In this document: positions 24,018 through 32,922 of the stretch, piece by piece
Numbering within the stretch: the stretch's first letter is position 1
Layout: each line of letters starts with the position of its first letter
Notes under the pieces: model-generated
The model's input: only the letters and a program-made list of their open reading frames with translations
What the model was told of the DNA's origin: nothing
Database searches by the model: none
Made by a program: the position numbers and the translations under genes
Origin: Candidatus Woesearchaeota archaeon
GTDB taxonomy: Archaea > Nanobdellota > Nanobdellia > Woesearchaeales > UBA10216
Reading direction: 5' to 3'
Assembly: GCA_016180085.1 (NCBI GenBank)
Contig: JACPBX010000009.1
Coordinates: 1 to 60,408, forward strand
Length of the DNA: 60,408 nt

Positions 24018-26111
24018 GTGGTTCAAGCAGCGGCTGCGGCAGCGCCTATCCCGCCAAGCGGGTTTGGGAGGCTTATGCAGGGCATGATAGGTGTTGGCAG
24101 CAAGTTGGCTCCTGCCTTAGGCGTTGCCAGGGCTGCAACGCCAGCAGTAGGGGGCGCTGCCCAAGGCCTGGGCATGGGCGCCGGCTTTGCAGTCGGCCAG
24201 GCTGCTACGGCACCTGTAAAAGGAATCTTTGGTTGGTTTGCAGACTTAAAGCCTGAGAACCTTTACAGCGGTGTGGTTGTTTTTGCAGTTATAATATACA
24301 TTATTGACTTTTTAACTGGCTTTGACATAGCTAGGACCGCGCAGCTGCGCTGGATTTTTGCACTAGGAAGTTTTTTCGTTTTGATGATAACTGGGCGGTA
24401 CATAAAATTCTGGTCTGTTGTAATAGCGGCGGTGCAGTTTTATTCACTTTATGGCACTCTCAACTTATTGCAGAGCGGCTTGGGCTGGGTCGACTTAATA
24501 AACCCGTCCAAGATTTGGGTTATTGTCTTACTGCTAGGGTCTGGGGTTTTCTACGTTAACCTGCCAATTCCTGGTGCAATAAAGTGGCTTCCTGTCGTCA
24601 TAATATCTGAAATATATGGCTTACCGATTATTAGAGACAAAGCGCTTGATTACTTTGCTAATGCTGGTTACTTGGCATTTATAGTAGCCTTTGCGCTTAA
24701 CAGGGTTCTTTTCCCGATTCCATTAATTTACTCAATGTTTGCCTTTTACTCAGAGTCAAAAACTGCCAGAAAGCTTGTTGGAGCGCTGATTATCTTCTAT
24801 TTGATAGCAAGCCTCCCGCAAATTAAAGGCGCTTACAACTCACATGCTGGCCTTTCGCCTGAGGAAAAAGAGGTCGCACAAGACATCAAGGAGAAGTTTT
24901 TGGCAAGTGCGAGAAACATACTTTCAGGCGAGTTCCTCAGGGCTCCGACCGCGGCTGCTTATGAAGGTCTTGAGCGCACCTTCGGTTTTGGAGAGCCCAA
25001 GGAAGAGCCAAAGATGGGGCTGCAGCTTCGCGATGATCCAAATATGCCCAAGGTGTTTGACCTTGGCTTTTACAGCGTGGCTGCGCCGAGCGTGATTATG
25101 GAAGTTCCGAATCCGTTGCCGGTTGACACAGACAAAAAAGCCATAAGGGTTGTGGGCATTGACTGCGAAGACGAGTCCGGCTCGTCGCAAGGAATTGTTG
25201 TTGAGCCTTCGCCCGAGCCAACAGCCGACCAGCCCGTCCTTGTTTCCTATAGGAGGCCGAGAACAGCAAAGTGCGAGTTCCCGGACTTGAAGGAAGGAAG
25301 CAACAGTGCCAAAATAAAAGTGAAATACGGCTTTGAGGCTGACGCGGAGATGTCAACCGCTTTCATGCGTTCTGACAAGGTTGAGGCGCTGATTGCAGCC
25401 GGCGAGGACCCTGCTGACAAGATTCCTCCTGCAAGGGCAGAGTATGATAATGGGCCTGTTTCAATAACATGGGGCCCTGTGGAGCTGGTAACATCTCCGG
25501 CAAGCGTAAGCATAACCGCGAACCCGCGCCCAAGCCCTGCCCCTGCAAAACCCTTGCCATGGCAGGCATGGACAACATTCGGCCTTGTGGTTTATGTTGG
25601 AAAAAGCGGTGCTTGGGAAGGTGAGATTGCCAGCGTTAATTCCCTTGAGTTAAGGGTTCCTGAGGGCATTACTTTAATCAGCGACTACAGCAATGACCCT
25701 TACCCGCCGCCAGACGCCAGTAAATGCTCATTTATACGAAAAACAGACGATAAGGGAAACAGAATACCCAATGAATACGTAGTAAAACCTGAACTAATCA
25801 AAAGAACAAAAACTGACGGCAGTTTAGGAGACTCAAGATTCATTGGCGATGGCGTGGCTTTTACATGCAAAATGATTGTGCCGCCAAGCGTTCTGGCAGG
25901 GACTGACTGGGTTGGAGCAGATTTCAAGGTTGCCCTCGGCTATGTTTTCTCAACAGAGAAAGCTGTCAGCTTTGAAATACAGGGGTGCGATAAGGGAAGC
26001 ACTCAGGATTGCATGACAGACAAGAACTGTGCAGGAACACAGACGTGCAACAATGACGGCGCATGGGGCCCTTGTGACCCCAAGCCCGGCGGCTGTCCTG
26101 TGAAGGTCTGA
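24018..26111 (+). CDS. Multi-pass membrane protein with large C-terminal ectodomain, unknown
   Basis: 697 residues, family not recognised. Residues 1-75 are Ala/Gly-rich. About 80-290 hold 7-8 hydrophobic segments (such as VVVFAVIIYIIDFLTGF and WIFALGSFFVLMITGRYI). A short helical region and an extracytoplasmic beta-rich part follow (about 320-660). The C-terminus is a small Cys module (CMTDKNCAGTQTCNNDGAWG). GTG 24018 follows GAGGTG by 6 nt. Only 5 nt separate it from the next lipoprotein gene, whose C-terminus has a related Cys module, so the two products probably act together. No enzyme motif seen. Confidence 0.72.
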   Translation: MVQAAAAAAPIPPSGFGRLMQGMIGVGSKLAPALGVARAATPAVGGAAQGLGMGAGFAVGQAATAPVKGIFGWFADLKPENLYSGVVVFAVIIYIIDFLTGFDIARTAQLRWIFALGSFFVLMITGRYIKFWSVVIAAVQFYSLYGTLNLLQSGLGWVDLINPSKIWVIVLLLGSGVFYVNLPIPGAIKWLPVVIISEIYGLPIIRDKALDYFANAGYLAFIVAFALNRVLFPIPLIYSMFAFYSESKTARKLVGALIIFYLIASLPQIKGAYNSHAGLSPEEKEVAQDIKEKFLASARNILSGEFLRAPTAAAYEGLERTFGFGEPKEEPKMGLQLRDDPNMPKVFDLGFYSVAAPSVIMEVPNPLPVDTDKKAIRVVGIDCEDESGSSQGIVVEPSPEPTADQPVLVSYRRPRTAKCEFPDLKEGSNSAKIKVKYGFEADAEMSTAFMRSDKVEALIAAGEDPADKIPPARAEYDNGPVSITWGPVELVTSPASVSITANPRPSPAPAKPLPWQAWTTFGLVVYVGKSGAWEGEIASVNSLELRVPEGITLISDYSNDPYPPPDASKCSFIRKTDDKGNRIPNEYVVKPELIKRTKTDGSLGDSRFIGDGVAFTCKMIVPPSVLAGTDWVGADFKVALGYVFSTEKAVSFEIQGCDKGSTQDCMTDKNCAGTQTCNNDGAWGPCDPKPGGCPVKV

Positions 26112-26116
26112 TTAAA

Positions 26117-27244
26117 ATGCAAATTGACGAAAACGTGTTGACAAACCCCAGGTGGCTGCTGACTGCGGTGTTTTTGATTGCTGTGCTGCTGATTGGCGGC
26201 TGCGGGCAGATTGGCGGCAAGAGGGATACTGGCTCCGGGATTCCGGAAATATACGTTGGCACTGCCGGGTTTGATGCGGCTTTCGCGGCAGAGAGTGTTC
26301 CCGGCTTGGTAACCGCAGGAAGTTCCTCGGATGTTGTTCTGCTGCTAACAAATAATGGAGCTGTTAACACGCCGTCAGCCATAGTCACTGTAAAGGACAC
26401 CAGAGGGGCGTTCACGTTGGAAAGCGCAAAGGGCTCTGATAAAATTTTCTTTAGCAAGCCTTTGATAATAACAGCTCTGGGAGGGAAAGAGTCGGCATCA
26501 AGCACAGAAGGCTCGGCAGAAGGCGTTGTCCTGACTTTAAAGGCACAGGAGTTTTCCAAAAACGTGGAAGCTGTAGATACCGGGCTGATCGCATCCGTAT
26601 GCTACGAGTATGGCACAAAGCTTACTGCAAATGTTTGCGTTGATGCATCTTCCTACAGTTTCCAGAAGCAGAGGAAGCCGTGCGATGCAAAAGCGCCAGT
26701 GGCGTTAAAGAGCCAGGGTGCGCCCGTAGCCATAAAGAAAATAGAGATTGTAACAGAAAAGTCTGGCAACTACGTAAAGCCGAAATTCAAGATTTATGTT
26801 GACAATGTCGGGACAGGGCTTATAATAGGCAAGGACAGCCTTGGGCTTTTCTGCACAGATAACCCGGAAACCACAATAAGCAAGGATAAGCTGAATATTG
26901 TTGTGGTTGAAAAAGCCGAGCTGCGCGGAAAACCGTTAAAATGCAGTGATGATGTTCCTGAAATCAAAAACGCAATAGAAAAGATTCTTTCCGGGAAGGC
27001 TGCAGATGACTATATCTTGTGCTCATACGATGGGAACGACTTTGAGGATGGCTCAGGCGCCTTCGTAACCCCCTTAAAGATCGAGCTCAGCTACGGCTAT
27101 ACCTCAACAAGCAACCCTGTTCCAATCAGGATTGAGAAAGGCATACAATGTGAGGAGGGTGTTGAAAGAAGCTGCTCAATCACTGGTGGCGGGGGAGGAA
27201 CACAGAAATGCATCGATGGCCACTGGACTTTCTGCCAGAACTGA
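26117..27244 (+). CDS. Predicted lipoprotein A, paralogue of 28969-30021
   Basis: 375 residues. The N-terminal hydrophobic segment ends in a lipobox-like LLIGGC near residues 33-38, so it is probably lipid-anchored outside the cell. The ectodomain shares several blocks with the product at 28969: a GT-GF/GL...FA...P block, (S/D)VCY-Y-TK-----C, and NVGTG. It ends with a Cys module CSITGGGGGTQKCIDGHW that echoes the upstream membrane protein. Function unknown; translationally close to that gene (5-nt gap). Confidence 0.7.
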   Translation: MQIDENVLTNPRWLLTAVFLIAVLLIGGCGQIGGKRDTGSGIPEIYVGTAGFDAAFAAESVPGLVTAGSSSDVVLLLTNNGAVNTPSAIVTVKDTRGAFTLESAKGSDKIFFSKPLIITALGGKESASSTEGSAEGVVLTLKAQEFSKNVEAVDTGLIASVCYEYGTKLTANVCVDASSYSFQKQRKPCDAKAPVALKSQGAPVAIKKIEIVTEKSGNYVKPKFKIYVDNVGTGLIIGKDSLGLFCTDNPETTISKDKLNIVVVEKAELRGKPLKCSDDVPEIKNAIEKILSGKAADDYILCSYDGNDFEDGSGAFVTPLKIELSYGYTSTSNPVPIRIEKGIQCEEGVERSCSITGGGGGTQKCIDGHWTFCQN

Positions 27245-27248
27245 GTCT

Positions 27249-28886
27249 TTAGCCTACAATCTCAAGAATCTTGGCTTTCTTCTCTTCGCTTATGCACTTC
27301 TTGCTGTTGCTTTCCTTGCCAAGGCACAGGTCTGTTCTGCACTCAAAGCTGTGGGTGCAGGCTGTATTTACGTCTTTCTGCGTGAGCCATGCTCCTGTGA
27401 TGCTGCAGTACTTGTCTGCCGGGGCGGCCTGCCTGGTGCCTGGTGGCGAGCATTGCTGCGGGCCCTTTAGCTGGAATGTCTGCCCGTTGTCGGTTTCGCT
27501 TGACTCGGTAATTACGCCCTTGGCGTTTCCCTGTTGCATCGTGTCAACGTCAACGACTGCCCAGTAGTTCGCGTTTTTGTCGTCAATCTTGCAGGGTTCG
27601 CCGTTGAGCGCTTTGACAGAGGGGTTAAAATCTTTTGATTCACCGGGCTTTATTCCTGCTCTGATTTCGCCCAGGTCACGACTCTCCCCCCTGCAAATCT
27701 CAGAGCTCTCTTTTAGTATGGAAACCTTGTTTTCAAGGAACTGGTCTGCCTTGGCAATCCTGCCACCGTCATTTTTAACTCTGACCCTGACAGAGTAAAC
27801 AGTGACCGAGCCTGTTGTTGAAAGAGCGTCAAGGCTCGGGGAAGGCTCTGCCTCTGTTGGGACAAGGTTTGGCGGGGCTGAAGCACCGGCAGTGAGTGTT
27901 GCCGATTGCTTGTTGTCGGCTTTGCCTCCTTCTGCTTCCGGATAAGTTTGCTGTGAGTCAATAACAGCAACCACAACCAGTTTTCCGGAAAAGTCGTCAG
28001 GTAGCTTCACAGACTGCTTTATCACCTCAAGGCTTCCAGCGCCAAGGGGCTTAATCTCGTTGCTGACTAAATCTGCTGTGGCACTTAGCTCCGGGAGTAC
28101 TCTAGAACCGTATTCGTTATCCTTGTAAAAATAGACTATGCTATAGAAAGATAAGCCGCAGATTTGGCTGGCTGCTCCAGTGCACTTTCCGAAAACGCTT
28201 GAATCCTTGGTGCCCTTTGTTCCTGTGTTCTTTACGCGGAGCACCACCTGCATCGTATCGCCGCCTTTAAGGCCTTCCTGGGGCGTTACAGCAAGCTCTG
28301 GAAAAAGGTTTACGCCTTGCGGCAGTTGAGCTGTTGCTGCTGCGCATTTCTGCTCGCATTCAGAAGACTCGTAGCGGTTGCCGTCAATGGTGCATTTGGA
28401 GCTGCAGTATTGAATGCCTGGCTGGTCTTCAATGCAGAGGTAGTTAACACATTTCTGGCCTGGGAGCTGGTCTGCTTTACACTGTGTTGATTCTAAACAC
28501 CTGTTTTCGTTTTTGCAAGATGACCCTCCTGTGCAGCTCTTGGACTGAGGCACTTTGTCGGATGGGCAGCCTTGCTCTCCACACCCACCGATTGTCTGCC
28601 AGTCACCGCATGTGCATGTTTGCGGTTGCTGTGAGCTGGGGGCAGATGGGCACTGGAACAGGCAGTCGCTGTAATCATAGCATCTGCTGTTTGACTTACA
28701 CTTCCAGCTCGCAGGTGACTTGCACGGGGATGTTTCTGCACATGTCGCCGTTTGGGAATCTGAAACAGCAGCACCCGTAACCGGAATAGAACTCAGCAGC
28801 TGCGGCTTATTTAAAGAGTAATCAAATAGCTGCAGGGATAGTAGCAAAAGGACTACTATAAAAAGCTGGAGCGCCCTTTTTTCCAT
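27249..28886 (-). CDS. Exported Cys-rich protein with CARDB-like domains
   Basis: About 545 residues from ATG 28886; the frame extends to 28949 but this start gives a clean signal segment (MEKRALQLFIVVLLLLSLQL). An N-terminal region (about 45-185) has more than 20 cysteines in repeated short loops, then two CARDB-like adhesion/Ig-type domains (for example FPELAVTPQEGLKGGDTMQVVLRVKNTGTKG and VYSVRVRVKNDGGRIAKAD), then another Cys-containing tail. It is convergent with the lipoprotein A gene (4-nt gap) and divergent from lipoprotein B. Probably a surface protein. Confidence 0.72.
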   Translation of the reverse strand: MEKRALQLFIVVLLLLSLQLFDYSLNKPQLLSSIPVTGAAVSDSQTATCAETSPCKSPASWKCKSNSRCYDYSDCLFQCPSAPSSQQPQTCTCGDWQTIGGCGEQGCPSDKVPQSKSCTGGSSCKNENRCLESTQCKADQLPGQKCVNYLCIEDQPGIQYCSSKCTIDGNRYESSECEQKCAAATAQLPQGVNLFPELAVTPQEGLKGGDTMQVVLRVKNTGTKGTKDSSVFGKCTGAASQICGLSFYSIVYFYKDNEYGSRVLPELSATADLVSNEIKPLGAGSLEVIKQSVKLPDDFSGKLVVVAVIDSQQTYPEAEGGKADNKQSATLTAGASAPPNLVPTEAEPSPSLDALSTTGSVTVYSVRVRVKNDGGRIAKADQFLENKVSILKESSEICRGESRDLGEIRAGIKPGESKDFNPSVKALNGEPCKIDDKNANYWAVVDVDTMQQGNAKGVITESSETDNGQTFQLKGPQQCSPPGTRQAAPADKYCSITGAWLTQKDVNTACTHSFECRTDLCLGKESNSKKCISEEKKAKILEIVG

Positions 28887-28910
28887 GTCAAGCCCAAACT
28901 GGGAATTATG

Positions 28911-28921
28911 GCTTTTAAACC
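28911..28921 (-). promoter_or_regulatory. TATA box of the CARDB-like gene
   Basis: On the minus strand GGTTTAAAAGC, centred 30 nt before ATG 28886. It is back-to-back with the lipoprotein B promoter 15 nt away. Confidence 0.5.
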
Positions 28922-28935
28922 TTTTGATAGAAACA

Positions 28936-28943
28936 TTTAAATA
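28936..28943 (+). promoter_or_regulatory. TATA box of lipoprotein B
   Basis: TTTAAATA preceded by GAAACA, centred about 30 nt before ATG 28969. The same GAAACA-TTTA context occurs at 23229 and 21963, suggesting a BRE/TATA consensus. Confidence 0.55.
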
Positions 28944-28968
28944 CGACATTTTTCAGACTTGCTTCAAA

Positions 28969-30021
28969 ATGAAAAAAGGCGTTTTTGTTCTGCTTTTAGC
29001 CTTAATTGCAGTTGTTATTGCCGGCTGCCAGAGCGGTGGCGATAAGGGAGTTTCCTCTACTACCCCTTTTATAGGTGGCACAGAGGGCCTGACTGCGAAG
29101 TTCGCAGAGAACTCCCCGCCCGCCGAGGTTACTGATGCGCAGAGAGATAGTTCTACCCCACCTAAGCTCATAAACACCTTTGACATTGTTCTGCTGCTGG
29201 AGAATGTTGGAGAAGTGGACCTTGGTGATAGCACGCTCCCAACTACAGATGCCAACACCAAAGTAGCTGTCACTATTGGAGGCATTCTTGGCAGCGATTT
29301 CCTGGATAGTGCTGGTAAAAACCCGGCGGGAACAGAGGTGAAACTCGTCAAAGCCAATCCAAAAGGTCCTATCAGCGGAGTGAGGAAAGATCCTGATGGG
29401 GATAAGATACCTGGCTCTACAGTGGATATGAGGTTTGAGGGGCTGGCTTACCAGAGGGAGCTCGCAGGCTCTGCCGAGTTCCCGATACAGGCTGACGTCT
29501 GCTATGCCTACCAGACAAAGGCAGTTAGCGACCTCTGCATAAGGGCAGACGCAACCAAGCGCGTTTCAGGTGTGTGCGACATATCAGGCCAGAAACAGGT
29601 CTTCAACTCCGGTGCGCCTGTGCACGTGACTGCCGCAAAGGAAAGCGTTGGCGGAAAGAGCAAGGTTTTACTCACCTTTAACGTGAAAAATGTTGGCACT
29701 GGCGGCGTGTATAAGGCCGTGGCCGGGGCAGCGCCTGATTGCGAGAGGGGCGCGTTTGCAAAAGAGAACCACGTGCTTGTCCAGATAGACACTGGCCTGT
29801 CCGGGATAACTTGCAGTGGTATTTCTGTCGATTCAGCAGCTGCTGGGACTACCCCCGGTCGTATTGTTGGTGACTTGAGGCTTAGCAACGGCGAGGGCAC
29901 ATTCTCCTGCATACAGGCTACGCCAAACCAGGATGCTGTCAAGAAAGTAGACCTTAAGCTGACTTACAACTACTTAATCTCAAAGAGCACCAAGCTTGCA
30001 GTAAAGCATCTGCTTTCTTAA
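28969..30021 (+). CDS. Predicted lipoprotein B, paralogue of 26117-27244
   Basis: 350 residues from ATG 28969. The signal segment MKKGVFVLLLALIAVVIAGC ends in a lipobox Cys at residue 20. The ectodomain begins with FIGGTEGLTAKFAENSPPAEV, a conserved block shared with lipoprotein A, and continues with two beta-rich domains, including DVCYAYQTKAVSDLCIRAD and NVKNVGTGG. The Cys tail of paralogue A is absent. Earlier ATG-like starts in the frame (28885) overlap the divergent promoter and are unlikely. Confidence 0.72.
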   Translation: MKKGVFVLLLALIAVVIAGCQSGGDKGVSSTTPFIGGTEGLTAKFAENSPPAEVTDAQRDSSTPPKLINTFDIVLLLENVGEVDLGDSTLPTTDANTKVAVTIGGILGSDFLDSAGKNPAGTEVKLVKANPKGPISGVRKDPDGDKIPGSTVDMRFEGLAYQRELAGSAEFPIQADVCYAYQTKAVSDLCIRADATKRVSGVCDISGQKQVFNSGAPVHVTAAKESVGGKSKVLLTFNVKNVGTGGVYKAVAGAAPDCERGAFAKENHVLVQIDTGLSGITCSGISVDSAAAGTTPGRIVGDLRLSNGEGTFSCIQATPNQDAVKKVDLKLTYNYLISKSTKLAVKHLLS

Positions 30022-30054
30022 TTGCTTACTTTGGAAGAAGTTTTGTGATGTCAC

Positions 30055-32841
30055 TCATTTCCTGATGCTGCTCAGCACTTTCTCAATGTTCTTTTTCGAG
30101 TAGCCTGAAACCGTGAGGGACTGCCTTATCTGCTCAATTGAGTCGCCGTGCTGCAGGCCGACTTCGGCTATTGACCTGATTTCCTCAAGTTCAGAGTAGC
30201 CGCCAAGCTCTGTAAACAGCTCCTGGTCTGGCTTGGCAGTGAGCTCCAATGGCAGGCCTTTGGCTGGCTCTTTTGGTGCAGGCTTTGCCTGGGTTTTTAC
30301 CTGGGGCTGAATTGTGGGTTTCATTTTTCGCTGATGCAATGCCGGTTTCTTCAGCATCTTCCCGGCTTTCAGCTTTTTAACTGCTATTTTCTGTCGCTTC
30401 TTTGTAAGCGGTTTGGTCAGTTTTGCCGCTTTTGGTTTTTGAGCTGCAACCGCTTTTATCGCAGGTGCAGATGATGTTAATGCCTCATCTTCCTCTGTTG
30501 CTTCCAGTGGGGTTTCCTTAACGGTTGTTTCCGGACTCAGCCCTGTGAATCTTGGCACATCAATGCCTTCCTCCTCCTGCGCTTCCTCAACACCTGGCCC
30601 TGCCCCGAGCTGCCCCAACCCCATTTCCCGCATTGATGGCTGCTGTCTTTGCTGTGGCTTTGCCTTAGGCAAAAACTGCCGGTCCTGCTGCTCCTCAGCT
30701 ATTTCAATTGGAACATGCATTGGTTGTTTGGGCTGCCATGCCTGCTGTGATTGTACTGGGGACTGCCCGAAGCCGCCGATTTGCTCAAGCTTCTGCTGGA
30801 TGTATTCCTTTGACCTGCTAATCTCCACTCCGGCGCTTGCAAGCACATCAAGCTCTTTTCCTATGGCTTCCTGCTCTCTCAGAAGAAGCTGTTCCTTTCT
30901 GTCTATCTCGGCTTCCTTTGATTTGAGTTCGGCTATCCTTGATTCTGTTGATGTAAGAAGGTTTTTCAGTTCTGCTTCCTTGCTCTCGAGATATTTTGCC
31001 TGCTCGTCCAGCTGTTTTGCCCTTTCATTGACTGTTTCAATCTCAACTCCTGCTGCCGCCTCTCCGAGCTCGCCTGTGCCCTGCAGCTTTATCAGCTGCT
31101 GTGAGGTTGTGGCAAATGCGTGGAGGGTTTCATCTATCTGCTTCTCCTTCTCTCTCATAAGCGTTATTTCCTGCTGCATTTTCACTCTTTCTTCCTCTAT
31201 GGTAGCTTTGAGGGTTGCTTCTTTTTGCGATGATTCCTGAACCATGGCTTTCAGCCTTGCCTCGTGCTGTTCTCTCAATTTGGCTATAAGTTCTTCATAC
31301 GCTTTCTCGCTTTCAAAGAATATCCTCTGCCGCTCCTCAAGCCTTTTCCTGAGAAGCGCTGACTGCTCTTTTACCTTTGCGACCTCTTCTGCCATCAGTT
31401 TAGCTGTTTCCTCCTTGATATGCAGCTCTGATTTCAGCTCATCAAGCTGTCTGTGCAGCTTTGTTTCCGGTTTTGCGTGGATTATGCCCTTAAAGTGGCG
31501 CAGCTCCTCCTCCTTTGCAGCTATCCTCTTCTCAAATGCGGATTCAAGGTTTTGGGCAAGCTTTTCCTTCTCAATAATGAACGACTTCAGCCCCTCGATC
31601 TGCCCTGCCATTTCAGCCATCTGCTCTTTCAGCCTTGTCTGCACTGACTTATTCAGTCTCTGCTCGTCAAAAAGGGCTTTTTCTAGCCTTTTGAGCTCGT
31701 GGTCTTTCTCCTCTGAATTTCTTAAGAGTAGCTCAACATGAGCTGAGTTAAAGCCCTGGTAACCGGAATCTGCTCCTCTGCCAGAGGCAATTAAGCTGCC
31801 CGCCTTGGATTCTTTCAGAACCTGCTCCCTGAGCGAGATTATTTCCGTTTCCTTTCTTTCCAGCTCTTTCTTTAGATGCAGCATAAGTCTTTCGGCATTG
31901 CCGATATTCTTTGATTTTGCTCCCATTACGCCACCGTGTTCTTTTGCTGGCAGAGCTGTGTGCAGAAGTCCTTTGACATGGCCGAGTTCCGAGTCCTTGG
32001 CGGCAAGCCTGCCCTCAAAAGTTGACTCAAGGCTTTGTATGATTTTCTCCTTTTCAACGATAAATGACTTTAGCTGCTCCGCATGGCCCGTTATCTCAAG
32101 GATTTGCTGCTTAAGCCTGTTTTGCGTTGCAGCGTTGAGTTTCTGTTCTTCAAGGAACAGCTTCTCAAGTTTTTTGAGTTCGCGGTTTCTGCTTTCAAGC
32201 TCCTGTTGCAATGCTGCTGCCTGCATGGCTGGGAGGTTTTCTTCAGCCAGGCTAATGGCCGAGTCTTGCTTTTTCTCAAAAAGGGAGCTTCTTAATGATG
32301 CTATCTCAGCATCCTTTTTCCCAAGCTCTACCTGCAGCCCATCAACCAGCTTGGCTGTTTCTGCCTCTTTCCTTACCAGAATTGATTTAATCCTGTCTGC
32401 ATACTCTCTCTGTGAGTTGACGTTTGCCTCAAACGATGCAGAGAGTTTCCGGTTTTCTGACTCTTTTTTGGCGCACAGGGATGCAATCCTGCTTATTTCC
32501 TGGTCCTTGATCGAGAGCTGCTGTGTCAGCTCCTGAATGAGCCCTTTCTCGCCCTCTTCCAGCTGTGCTGTGTATTCCCTGAGCCTCTCCAGCTCGTTTG
32601 TTCTCTCTGTGAGCTGCGCTGAGAGGTGGTTTATCCTGCTTTCGGCGTATTCGAGCAGGTTGCCTGTTGGCTGCAGCTGCTGGGCTTCAATGCCCGGCTC
32701 CTGGTCATATGTGTTGTGCTGTCCCGGATTGCTGTTTTCAACAGGAAAAACGTGGTAGCTCAGGGAAGCCTCTGTGCCACTTGTGCCCCTGCCGGCTTTC
32801 CCGGGGTCGTTCTTCCTGTTCGCCTCTTTTCTCAACACCAT
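30055..32841 (-). CDS. Long coiled-coil protein with internal duplication, unknown
   Basis: 928 residues. After a disordered N-terminus, about residues 55-650 are nearly continuous coiled coil rich in Glu/Lys/Leu. Two segments are clear copies: one with RELKKLEKLFLEEQKLNAAT...LKSFIVEKEKIIQSLES and one with HELKRLEKALFDEQRLNKSV...LKSFIIEKEKLAQNLES, about 190 residues apart. A Gln/Pro-rich then Lys-rich linker (about 690-850) leads to a small C-terminal helical motif (GDSIEQIRQSLTVSGYSKKNI). No ATPase or SMC head. May be a scaffold or a cytoskeleton/chromosome-associated protein; unknown. Confidence 0.75.
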   Translation of the reverse strand: MVLRKEANRKNDPGKAGRGTSGTEASLSYHVFPVENSNPGQHNTYDQEPGIEAQQLQPTGNLLEYAESRINHLSAQLTERTNELERLREYTAQLEEGEKGLIQELTQQLSIKDQEISRIASLCAKKESENRKLSASFEANVNSQREYADRIKSILVRKEAETAKLVDGLQVELGKKDAEIASLRSSLFEKKQDSAISLAEENLPAMQAAALQQELESRNRELKKLEKLFLEEQKLNAATQNRLKQQILEITGHAEQLKSFIVEKEKIIQSLESTFEGRLAAKDSELGHVKGLLHTALPAKEHGGVMGAKSKNIGNAERLMLHLKKELERKETEIISLREQVLKESKAGSLIASGRGADSGYQGFNSAHVELLLRNSEEKDHELKRLEKALFDEQRLNKSVQTRLKEQMAEMAGQIEGLKSFIIEKEKLAQNLESAFEKRIAAKEEELRHFKGIIHAKPETKLHRQLDELKSELHIKEETAKLMAEEVAKVKEQSALLRKRLEERQRIFFESEKAYEELIAKLREQHEARLKAMVQESSQKEATLKATIEEERVKMQQEITLMREKEKQIDETLHAFATTSQQLIKLQGTGELGEAAAGVEIETVNERAKQLDEQAKYLESKEAELKNLLTSTESRIAELKSKEAEIDRKEQLLLREQEAIGKELDVLASAGVEISRSKEYIQQKLEQIGGFGQSPVQSQQAWQPKQPMHVPIEIAEEQQDRQFLPKAKPQQRQQPSMREMGLGQLGAGPGVEEAQEEEGIDVPRFTGLSPETTVKETPLEATEEDEALTSSAPAIKAVAAQKPKAAKLTKPLTKKRQKIAVKKLKAGKMLKKPALHQRKMKPTIQPQVKTQAKPAPKEPAKGLPLELTAKPDQELFTELGGYSELEEIRSIAEVGLQHGDSIEQIRQSLTVSGYSKKNIEKVLSSIRK

Positions 32842-32922
32842 TTTTCAGAATAACCAATATAATGCATTATTCCGGGGCGAAAGGTATTTAATATTTGCTA
32901 TTTGGCAGATTGGCGGCATGTT

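Noticed and set aside
30545-32536. Several + strand Ser/Cys-rich ORFs opposite the coiled-coil gene
   Set aside because: Antisense shadows of Glu/Lys-rich coiled coil.
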